From the NCBI GenBank assembly GCA_003024985.2, contig PXIH01S0000082.1: 17,260 nt of DNA; one strand, 5' to 3'. Below are positions 9,137-16,925 of the stretch, piece by piece; within the stretch, counting starts at the first letter, position 1, and every line of letters begins with the position of its first letter. The notes under the pieces are model-generated. The model saw nothing but the letters and a program-made list of their open reading frames with translations. It was not told where the DNA came from and searched no databases. A program made the position numbers and the translations under genes. The stretch is from Euperipatoides rowelli (lineage: Eukaryota > Onychophora > Udeonychophora > Euonychophora > Peripatopsidae).

Positions 9137-9149
9137 GTTTCTGGCACGA
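9137..9149. repeat. Right target-site duplication of element C
   Basis: GTTTCTGGCACGA, partner of 5275-5287 with one mismatch. It marks the 5' end of element C. Confidence 0.85.
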
Positions 9150-10450
9150 TTTTTAATGCATTTCCCATCAACACGAAATCTATGACCTCTGGTAATATGA
9201 TTGATTTTAAGCTGAAGTAACCATTACTATTGCTTTTGATAATAATTTCTGTAAACATAAAAAGTATACTGCCCCTAAAAAGATGTTGTTGGGGAGTCAT
9301 TATTTTAAATTTCTTAAGAATATTCAGTCTTTTTAATTAGAAAAGATTCCAAAATCCATGTTTTCTTTTAGTAAAGTGTCTGAATATTTTATTAACTTTG
9401 TTAATATCCTTTTTATTCACAATCTGATGAGTGTCCATAGTCAATTATGCATTGAACGGAAGATTTAGAAATATTAGAGAAAAGCAGAGGAGTGATCATA
9501 CTGAATGTTTTGAAAAGAACAGCAAATCTGGAGGAAATTCTTTTTGCCAAATAGTCTGAATGATCACAAAAATAAAGCCTTCTATCAATATATATCCCTA
9601 GATCATGGTGAGCATTGACTTCATTTAATTGACAGTTCCTTTTCCAACACCCATAGTCATAAAGACAGTTTTTTCATTATTTACAATAAGACAGTTATCA
9701 ATCCATTTAGATATTTCATCAAGATCATTCTGAAAGGTAATGACATCATCAATAGAGATCTTGATATCTTCAGCATATAAAAACAATAAAGAAATTGATA
9801 TCTTTGATTAAATCAGAGGTAAAAATGTTAAACAGCGTAGCTGCTAACACAGTGCCCTGTGGCAGCCCAATATCAGATTTAAAGGTCTTAGAAAGAGCAT
9901 TATTAATGTTCACAACAAACGGTCTATCAGAAAGAAAGTTATAGATCCATTTTACTATGGAACGATCAAAGCCGAGACATATCATTTTTTACATAATAAG
10001 TAAGGATGGACCATATCGAACGCTTTTGACATGTCAAGGAAAACAGTAATAACTCCATTTCTTCTTTCCAGTGCATTTGTCCAGAAAACAGATGCAACCA
10101 AAAGATTCTCTTTACAGCCAAGGCCCTTTCTATAACCAAACTGATATCTAGAAAAAATTTCAAGATCATCAATTTGGCAATTCAATCTATTAAGTATTAG
10201 ACATTCACAAAGTTTGCTAATCACGCTAGTAGTCGATATAGGCCTATGTCTATAATTATCTGCCTGAACATGACTTCCTTTTATGTAAATTAGTTTAACT
10301 ATAGAGTGTTTCCAATATTCCGTCAAATTCAATGTAGAAAATGAGTCATTGATATATGAAAGAAGATCAACAAACAATTATTTTGAATGAGTTATAATAA
10401 AAAAAATAGGACAGTCCATCAGTCTCTAGTTTTAGTATTTTTAACGTTAG
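9150..10450 (-). pseudogene. Reverse transcriptase domain of element B
   Basis: Right to left: LKLETDGLSYFFYY (a degraded GPDGL block, about 10390-10440), LTEYWKHSIVKLIYIKG, RPISTTSVISKL, YQFGYRKGLGCKENLL, FLDMSKAFDMVHPYL (about 9990-10050), ICLGFDRSIVKWIYNFL and GLPQGTVLAATLFNIF. YAEDIKISI at about 9754-9777 shows the catalytic YADD changed to YAED. EISKWIDNCLIVNNEKT, HHDLGIYIDRRL, CIIDYGHSS, INKVNKIFRHFTKRKHGF and RGHRFRVDGKCIKN follow to the insertion point of element C. Frameshifts lie near 9985 and just before YAED, with several more beyond 9450. The protein would end at 5150. It is a CR1/L2-like RT that is clearly inactive. Confidence 0.86.
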
Positions 10451-11064
10451 ATTGCTAACATAAGATCCATTTTTGACACATGAGACATCACATTATCATA
10501 CCTAGAGTCACCAAAAATATCAAAATCAACAACAAACTTATATTCAGGTCAAATAAAATTACATAGATGCTCACCAAAGGCATTTGCAATAGAATCGGAT
10601 TCAGTAATAGAATTACTATTAATCACTAATTTAGCTATTCTTATTACATTGTTGATTTTATTTTTATTAATATATTTAAATAGATACCTATGATCATTTT
10701 TAATTCTATCAGATAGTATAGCATNATTCTTATTTTTACAAGCACAAATTTCTCTTGTAAGATTATTTATAGAAGATTTATATACATCATATGACTCTTT
10801 TGTCCTGAGTTCAACATGTAAAATAATTACTTTTAATTTTCCTTAAATTCTCAATTTCAACATTGAACCAGTCAGGCTTAAAATTTTTATTAATAAAAGG
10901 TTTACGTTTATAAGTATATTTACCTATTATGTTATGAATATATTTAATCATAACATCATAGTTTAAAATATTAGGAGAGGATGACAATAGAAAACCCAAG
11001 GCATTATGAAGGTCAGTAGATGATTATCAGATTCTTTCATGACAAGAAGTCATAATTGAATCAA
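10451..11064 (-). pseudogene. Linker between endonuclease and RT of element B
   Basis: There is no catalytic domain. The frame reads FLLSSSPNILNYDVMIKYI, FKPDWFNVEIENLRKIKSNY (about 10815-10880), KESYDVYKSSINNLTREI, DRIKNDHRYLFKYINKNKIN and ANAFGEHLCNFI, the usual basic helical linker of CR1/Jockey-type ORF2. It contains a TGA near 10550, a frameshift near 10811 and an N at 10725. It is assigned by position and by its resemblance to the linker in A1. Confidence 0.7.
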
Positions 11065-11785
11065 TTATGGACTGGCCAAATCAACATTATTTGTCATTAT
11101 ATGAACTTCAATAAGAATAGGATCACTAAGACCTAGTGGATCAAGTTTCACTATATCTGAGACTAGATTATGGTCATTTATCAACAGGAGATCAAGAAGG
11201 GATGATTCTTCATTTCTAAACCTGGTGTTGACACTAATCAGCTGTTCGAGACCAGAGCAAACTATAAAGTCTAATAGTTTTCTATTAAAACCAATGCCAC
11301 GAGTGATTAGAAGTTTCCAATTAATGTGTGGTGCGTTAAAGTCACCAGCAATAATTGTAAAGTCAATTTTATTTGTAATCAAATAATTATGTGCATTAAA
11401 AAGATTCAGGATGACATTATCGCAGTTGCTAATACAAAGATTAGGTGGAATATAAATGTTTCCAATCAAATACTTAAAACCATTTAAATTAAGCTTAATC
11501 CACATTATTTCACCCTCACAAGAGAGATCAGACAAAATTTGGTACCGGTAATCATATGTTTTGTTTATATAAGTTAAAATACCACCACCTTTGGTTGAAG
11601 TCTTGTCAGACCTAAGAACATCATAGTTATCAAAACATAAACAATCACTACAAAATAATGTTACTTTTAAGCCAGGTCTCCTGTAAAAGCTTTGAATTTT
11701 TTAAATATAAATCAATTTCAGATCGTTTATTAAGAATTAAACCAACATTAGTAAAGGCACATTTAATATTATTAGATTATTTTTA
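11065..11785 (-). pseudogene. APE-type endonuclease domain of element B
   Basis: This is a target-nicking endonuclease of the exonuclease-endonuclease-phosphatase fold. The minus strand gives IKCAFTNVGLILNKRSEID (the N-terminal Asn motif; an Arg usual in TNVR is Gly), LLQETWLKSN (catalytic Glu), VLRSDKTSTKGGGILTYI, LIGNIYIPPN, AGDFNAPHINW (GDFN metal site, about 11325-11350), SGLEQLISVNTRFRNEESSL and LGLSDPILIEV. In the last motif the catalytic His of SDH is Pro. A frameshift or stop pair near 11650 splits the N-terminus from the larger frame (11065-11535 and upstream). The fold and motif order are convincing; activity is excluded by the damage. Confidence 0.88.
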
Positions 11786-11795
11786 ATCAAAGGCT

Positions 11796-12167
11796 TCACT
11801 GATTGCTATTTAGTAGAAACATTAACAGTAGCAACTTCAGTTTTTGTAGAGTTAGCAATTCATTTTTTTTCTTCGTAATTTTAGCTCTTTCTTCTTTAGA
11901 TCTATCTGGTGATAGTTTCATAATAGAATAATGTGGTTTGCCCTCAGATCTAAGCCTAATAATATCTTTAAGATACTTAAACTTAGTTTGTTCATCCTTA
12001 AATACAAGAATTATTGGTCTAATTTTGTTTTCAACTTCTTTGCCAAGTCGAAATGACTTTTCTAGTATATTAGTACTAGCTAAATAATCACTAAGATTTA
12101 TGCAACTTAGAAAATCAACGATCTTGATTTCTTCAGACAAACCAAAAATAAGCATCATCAAAGACAT
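11796..12167 (-). pseudogene. RRM/ORF1-like region upstream of the endonuclease in element B
   Basis: The frame reads LMMLIFGLSEEIKIVDFLSC, STNILEKSFRLGKEVENKIR, PIILVFKDEQTKFKYLKDI, then LSPDRSKEERAKITKKKNEL. The pattern (hydrophobic-FGLxE, RLGK, RPIxVxF, K-L, SPDxTxEER) is what is seen N-terminal to the endonuclease in many CR1/L2/RTE-like polyproteins, and it is thought to bind nucleic acid. It overlaps the coiled segment ORF upstream by a frameshift near 12140-12165. It ends in LLLMFLLNSNQ just before the endonuclease. Family assignment is by pattern only. Confidence 0.6.
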
Positions 12168-12411
12168 CAGTTGTTTTCATGATTTCCTGCTTGCTAGTTT
12201 CACTAATAGAGGACTTCATTTTTTCAAGATCCTCAATTAACAGCTCAGTATTAATATTGTTTTTATCATAAACACTAGAAGCACATGATTGTTCAATACA
12301 AATCGAACGTGTTTCAAAATCTTGTAATTTGACCACAAAAGTATCAAGTGAAGACTCCATTGGCTTAGAACTCACAATTTCAGACAAACGATCATAATGA
12401 GTCCTAATCAA
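12133..12411 (-). pseudogene. Helical/coiled segment of element B polyprotein
   Basis: A 92-codon frame (IRTHYDRLSEIVSSKPME..., ending near FDDAYFWFV) lies between the PHD part and the RRM-like part. It is rich in E, K, S and hydrophobics (LLIEDLEKMKSSISETSKQE) and looks like a short coiled coil. It has no recognised domain. Its upstream end abuts the palindromic insertion at 12401-12440, which disrupts the connection to the PHD segment. Confidence 0.5.
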
Positions 12412-12440
12412 GGAGGTTTAAACCTCCTTGGTCCTAATCA
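12401..12440. repeat. 22-bp perfect palindrome between 10-bp direct repeats
   Basis: GTCCTAATCA occurs at 12401-12410 and 12431-12440. Between and overlapping them is the perfect palindrome 12409-12430 (half-site CAAGGAGGTTT). It lies inside the element B coding region and interrupts it. Confidence 0.9.
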
Positions 12441-12937
12441 AATTTTGATTCAAGTAAGACGGCTCTAGAATCAATAAGTTTGTATCTGTCGGTGATCAGA
12501 GATAACTTATGAGAAATTTCCCTGATTGAAAATTTATCATCCTGCAAAGCAAAGCGAAATTCACAGATCCATGGGATTTCAGTTTTTTTTAAATATTTTG
12601 AACTGATTCTCTGTAAGTGAATTAAAAGAAGTGCAGGATTTATTATCCATTCATTGCAGATGTCACATAAAATGGCATCTCCTTCCATGTTATTATCCTT
12701 TTTACATTTATTACAATTTGTTACAGGGCAAGGATTTAGCTCTATGTTTCCTGATAAAATCTGTAGTAGAACAAGGTAAATTTGAGCATCAAATCTAACA
12801 TAGACTAAATAGTTTCTTATTATCAAATGTTTCTTATTCCTCCTGGATTTTTTATAAGCAAAAGAATTGAAATATGCATTTGAGATAATTAAACAATGAG
12901 AAGGACTAAATGTTATTTCTTTACAAGGATAAATCAT
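12434..12937 (-). pseudogene. N-terminal 2A-like peptide plus PHD finger of element B
   Basis: A 167-codon frame starts at 12937. Residues 57-71 read LLQILSGNIELNPCP, one step from the 2A consensus D(V/I)ExNPGP (Asp to Asn, Gly to Cys). 2A peptides cause ribosome skipping, and in retrotransposons some act as signal sequences. Immediately after comes a PHD finger: C75-x2-C78, C91-x2-C94-NEW, then KSCTSFNSLTENQFKIFKK in a shifted frame (about 12585-12640) and PWICEFRF, where the last Cys is Arg. The shift in and back out (lost base near 12640, A-run near 12585) damages the finger. The hydrophobic run upstream of 2A (YLVLLQIL) could be part of a leader. The upstream start is not certain. Confidence 0.72.
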
Positions 12938-12989
12938 GTCAGATATACTGTATACACTGTATACAAATTTTTTTTAAATAAATTATTTT

Positions 12990-13492
12990 GCTATCCGCTC
13001 TTTGGGATTACATAGACAAAAATTCAGCAAATTGCCATGCAAAATATTACTGTTATGATCTGTGAAACTCGGGGTATTATTATCTAAATGGGGTGACGTG
13101 GACTTGAAGGACCCAGTAAAAGTCTGTTCCAGAAACACTAGAAAGGAACCCTTTATCAATACAAACCCCCCTCCCCGAAAAACAACAAAAATAATTATTG
13201 AAAAAAACTTCTATACAGTATACGAAATAAGTTCATAATACCACACTTCCGCCAGCGGAAGCGCGGTATAGAATTTTATTTCAATAAATTATTATTTTTG
13301 TTTTTCGGGGAGGGGGTTTGGATTGATGAAGGGTTCATTTCTAGAGTTTCTGGAACAGACTTTTACTGGGTCCTTCGAGTCCACTTCATCCCATTTAGAT
13401 AATAATACCCCGAGTTTCTCAGATCATAACAGTAATATTTTACATGGCAGTTTGCTGAATTTTTGTCTATGTAATCCCAAAGTGCGGATAGC
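12990..13492. repeat. Long imperfect inverted repeat (two arms of about 227 bp)
   Basis: The left arm 12990-13216 (starting GCTATCCGC) matches the reverse complement of 13266-13492 (ending GCGGATAGC). I count about 11 mismatches plus a few indels, so about 93 percent identity. The spacer is 49 bp (13217-13265). Transcription would give a long hairpin RNA. Both arms carry a common open frame of about 55 codons (for example TFTGSF, DNNTPSF, LLNFCLCNPK). The right arm frame extends beyond the repeat to 13553. No family is recognised and no flanking duplication is obvious. It could be a foldback element or an inverted duplication at the 5' edge of element B. Confidence 0.9.
13238..13269. repeat. 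32-bp near-perfect palindrome in the core of the inverted repeat
   Basis: Centred on CTTCCGC-CA-GCGGAAG (13246-13261) and extended by ATACC/GGTAT, with only purine transitions breaking symmetry outside the inner 16 bases. It is GC-rich in AT-rich surroundings. Similar half-motifs occur near 4840-4911. Confidence 0.85.
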
Positions 13493-13704
13493 TTCTGGTG
13501 TTTCTTGGGGCTTGAATCGTTTGTTTGTCATGTTGAGCATATCCAAAATCTAAAATTGCTTGTGCCATTTAATTTTAATACTATTAAAATATGCAATATA
13601 CATGCTCTAAAACCCAGAAAACATAATAGATAATTTTCATTTAAAAACCTGTGCATGAGTACAAACAATAGCCGGGGGAACGGAAACTTAACCTTACCCC
13701 AGCA
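13493..13704. other. Unassigned AT-rich spacer between inverted repeat and hAT element
   Basis: The right arm frame runs to a TAA near 13551-13553; beyond that I see no gene, element end or RNA. Confidence 0.5.
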
Positions 13705-13830
13705 TAGTGTTGGGATAATCGAATACTTTTAATAATTGAATAGGTGGTATTCGAATAAAAGAATAATTCGAACGAATAGTTTTTTTTTTATAGCTTATTA
13801 TAGTACTGATTTAATTTAATTCGAATAAAC
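13705..13830 (+). repeat. Putative 5' TIR and subterminal TTCGAA motifs of the hAT element
   Basis: Near-identical motifs ATCGAATAC (13718), ATTCGAATAA (13749), AATTCGAACGAAT (13765) and ATTCGAATAA (13819) cluster just inside the presumed end. Transposase-binding arrays of this kind sit at hAT ends; the role is inferred. Confidence 0.5.
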
Positions 13831-15025
13831 ACAACTAATAAAGTTTTTTTTTTCTGAATAGATCATAAATTAATCCATTTGAAAGTTCTCGTGCTATTTA
13901 CTGTTTTTTTTTTCTTTTTGCTATACTGTCTCATCCCGTTGATATAGTGACAATAAATAAATAAATGCAATTAATATCAGCTTACCAACTCGAGTCTAAA
14001 GTAAATAGTTTATAGAATGCTATATTCAAATAATTATTGTATTGTATAATTTAATTCAAATTAATAAATACAATTCTTTGCTTTAAGTTTTTTTTTTTTT
14101 TGATTGTTTGCTATTATTTTTATATTTTAGGCATAAATACTATTCTATTAAAAAAAATCTCATTTGTATTCTTACACTTTTTGTTTTATTGTTCTTGTAT
14201 GCTTTGCTTTTAATGTCAATTGCTAAGCAATTTGTTCTTGCTTAAAGTATATGTAAACTGTAATAAAAAAAAAGTAATGATTTTTTTCTTTTTTTAAAAA
14301 GAAACATGATTTTGTTTTCTTTAAAAATGTCACATGACACGGTTGACACCCATTCCTAAGTGGGACTGAAGCCCAATATCTGGGTTGTCAGTCTGCCTTC
14401 TCATCAACTGCTCCTAAACATCGGCAAAAATTTAAAGATTTAAAAAGAACTAAATTGTTATTGCTTCTGAATATTGTAAATCAATCTCGCATAGTTTATA
14501 ACTTCATACTGGTAGGCTATTGTTTTACTGAATCACTATATACAGTATCTAATTTGGTTCATTTTTAACTTTTGTAAAAAAAATTGATTAGCTAAATAAA
14601 GTTGTATAATTTTAAAAAAAAATCTGTACTGGCGAATCCTTTCTGCTCAGTCTGTTTGTCTCTAGTCGAGACAATAGTTTATTTTTCATTTTCTCAGTTC
14701 GTCTTTTTTCCTTATGCTACAAGGGAAGTCACAAATTGTCAGGCAGAGTTGCAGTATTCTTGAGTGAATATTAATTTACAGTGAGTAGCCTACATTATGG
14801 TACCTAAGAGATCATTTGTATGGGAACATTTTGACCAAGTAGACAAAGATTGCAGACTATAGAATAAAAAGTTTAAATTTCATAACAGCACAAGTAATAT
14901 GAAATTCTACTTGAAGGGTAAACACTCTCATACCCTTTCAAGCTGTGAAGAAATTGAAGACAGTGTTGTAGAACTTGTGGTAGACTCTGAAACCAGAATA
15001 AATGATGAAATTCCCTCAGCTTCAG

Positions 15026-15296
15026 ATTCAGTTAAGCAACAAATACAAATATGATGGACAACAGACTAAAATTGTCCAGCGAGGTTGTCCTTGGGAAACT
15101 TTTACATAATTGTTTGAACAATCTAATTTGATACTCAGCTATAGTAGTATTTATATCGCATTCATTAACCTATTGAATATTGAATAAAAACTTGCCAGTT
15201 TCCCCGACGGGGAATTGAACCCTGGTCTCCCGCATGACAGGCGGGGATAAATCACCACTATACTATCGAGGAAATAACCTGAAGCATCTACTTCAG
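15026..15296 (-). mobile_element. Insert with tRNA-Asp-like head inside the hAT transposase
   Basis: CTTCAG occurs at 15020-15025 and 15291-15296. Removing one copy plus the intervening DNA (271 bp) joins PSAS to GFVSQSVQ in one frame. On the minus strand the insert has a 17-nt leader, a tRNA-Asp-like segment and about 170 nt of AT-rich body. A SINE or a captured tRNA fragment are the two readings. There is no poly(A) tail, and 6-bp duplication support is modest. Confidence 0.5.
15200..15272 (-). tRNA. tRNA-Asp(GTC)-like gene or tRNA-derived pseudogene
   Basis: On the minus strand, acceptor TCCTCGA/TCGGGGA pairs as in animal tRNA-Asp. The anticodon arm CCCGC-CTGTCAT-GCGGG is perfect, with anticodon GTC (15236-15238). 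The T-loop TTCAATT is intact (B box GGTTCAATTCC), and an A-box-like TAGTATAGTGG is present. Defects: one extra D-loop base, a T13:T22 mismatch in the D stem and an A:C mismatch in the T stem. The discriminator is A instead of the usual G. It would decode Asp codons if functional, but the defects and the insertion context favour a tRNA-derived repeat head. Confidence 0.82.
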
Positions 15297-15297
15297 G
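15278..15297. repeat. Small hairpin CCTGAAG-CATCTA-CTTCAGG
   Basis: Perfect 7-bp stem and 6-nt loop next to the tRNA 5' end. Its right half contains the right copy of the proposed CTTCAG duplication. Confidence 0.85.
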
Positions 15298-16304
15298 TTT
15301 TGTTTCTCAATCAGTCCAGTCTCCTAGAAAACGCTCCCGCCAACTGAAATTGGTTGCTAAAAATAATTCGCTTTCAGATAGTGATAAAAAAGCAATTAAT
15401 CGATCACTTGTAAAAATGATAGGTGTTGACCTTCAACCACTATCAATTGTTGAAAACCAAGGTTTTATTGAATACACCCATAAGCTTCAACCACTTTATA
15501 GTATTCCCTCATGAAAAGTCTTAACCACCAATCTAATTCCTAGCTATTGCAGTGAAATTTCAATTACAATTAAATCGATGCTTAACAAAACGTACCATGT
15601 TGGTATCACAACTGACATATCCTCATCTGACTCTAACAAGTCATTTTTTACAGTCACTTGCCATTTTATCTATAATGATATTCAACAAAATGCAGTTATA
15701 GAAACAAAAGAAATTCCAGGCAGCCACACAGTAGCAAATATGGCTACATCACTAACAAATGTTTTTCCTAATTGGCAAATAACAGAAAAAGTGGTTGCAA
15801 TAATCACAGATAATGCTGCTAACATAAAATCTGCAGTAAATGACTATTTAAAAAAAAAACTCATGTGGCACATACTCTAAATTTGTGTGTCACTGATGCA
15901 ATTGAGGACAATATTCCATTTAAAGAAACTAAAGAAATCAAAAAGTATTGTGACCCATTTTAAATCGAGTAATTTAGCAGCCGATAAATTGAGATAACTA
16001 CATACACAAATGAAGTTACAGAGCTAGCAGTAAAGCAAGACATACCTACAAGATGGCACTCCACCTTAATAATGATAGCTAGGCTGTTACAAATAAGAAA
16101 GCTATTGTGTGCAGCTATATCCCACTTGCCTAAGGCTCCTCTGAATGGCAGGTTTTAAGTGATTGTGTCAAAGTGGTCGAGCCAATGGAAACTATGACAG
16201 AAGTGTTGTCCGGAGAGAAATATCCAACGATTTCTATGTTAATTACTTTGATAAGAAGTCTCCAGCTTGCTATAAAATGCATATTACCAGAAACTACCAC
16301 AGGC

Positions 16305-16325
16305 CTCTCTCTCTCTCTCTCTCTC
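16305..16325 (+). repeat. (CT)n microsatellite inside the hAT coding frame
   Basis: Ten CT units keep the frame open and add a Leu-Ser run, probably a slippage expansion. Confidence 0.9.
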
Positions 16326-16925
16326 AAAAATAAGTTGATAGAAGTTATTTCCAGCCGATTTTTAGGCTGGGAAACTAATAAAACAGCCACAAAAGCAACA
16401 TTTTTGGATCTAAGATTCATAAAAACTTCATTTGGTCTCACAGAAAACTCAGATAAGGCAGAAAAACTGATTGTGGAAGAACCAGAATATAATATTATAA
16501 AGAATAAAAAGAATCCTCCACTTCCAGAAGAAAATGCAAACCAGGAAGAAAGTAATCAGCCCTCTGAAAATCTCAGTGAACATAAGAAGCAAAAACTTGC
16601 TTGTAAACAGGAGTTGTGGAAATGGGTTGATTCCACGGTCGAAGAGAAGAAGAAATTACAGTCATCATCTACGGTAGCAAGTACAGCTCTGATTGTCAGA
16701 CCCTATCTAGAGTTGCCTCAACCGAATAGGTGGGAGAATAATCTAAAATTTATTTCAGAGTATAAGACTGTCTTGCCTGAAATTTATCACCTACAAAAGA
16801 AATATTTATGTTTGCTAGCAACATCTGTCCCATCAGAAAGACTTTTTTCTGTGGCCGGCCAAGTGGCAAATGACAGGCGAAACAGGTTGAAACCAAAAAA
16901 TGTAAATAACATTATTTTTAGATAG

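Larger units (their letters stand above)
9137..12989 (-). mobile_element. CR1/L2-like non-LTR retrotransposon (element B), main part
   Basis: This is the larger part of a retrotransposon of about 4.2 kb on the minus strand. It encodes, in order, a 2A-like peptide, a PHD finger, a helical segment, an RRM/ORF1-like region, an APE endonuclease and an RT. It resumes at 5287-4912 beyond element C. The 5' limit is uncertain: it is placed at the edge of the inverted repeat (12990). Tandem ACTGTATAC units lie at 12947-12964 in the presumed 5' UTR. Every domain carries stops or frameshifts. The domain order matches single-polyprotein CR1/L2 elements with N-terminal PHD fingers known from marine invertebrates. 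Confidence 0.83.
14797..16925 (+). pseudogene. hAT transposase pseudogene (BED finger, RNase H-like core, hATC dimerisation domain)
   Basis: It would cut and paste the element. ATG at 14797 starts a BED finger (SFVWEHFDQVDKDC...FHNSTSNMKFYLKGKH); TAG at 14860-14862 replaces the second Cys region. After a 271-bp insert the frame resumes at about 15297: QSPRKRSRQLKL, KMIGVDLQPLSIVENQGF, an in-frame TGA at 15512-15514, GITTDISSSDSNKSFFTVTC and EKVVAIITDNAANIKSAV (RNase H-like Asp motif). A shift in the A-run at 15851-15859 precedes HVAHTLNLCVTDAI, and another lies near 15938 (IVTHFKSSNLAADKL). QDIPTRWHSTLIMIARLL leads to an open 250-codon end with LATSVPSERLFSVAGQVAND, the hATC signature, stopping at 16925. 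A (CT)n run at 16305-16325 adds LSLSLS in frame. About 600 residues are present, normal for hAT. Confidence 0.9.

Noticed and set aside
13228-13240. AAGTTCATAA as a target-site duplication of element B (also near 4900)
   Set aside because: The two occurrences are in opposite orientation, whereas a target-site duplication must be direct.
13323-13553. Plus-strand ORF of 76 codons as a host gene
   Set aside because: It lies largely in the right arm of the inverted repeat, its start is a non-ATG or internal ATG with no upstream context, and no domain is recognised; it is described only as part of the repeat.
16130-16441. Minus-strand ORF under the hAT transposase
   Set aside because: Includes the reverse of the CT microsatellite (RERERER) and overlaps a clear transposase frame.
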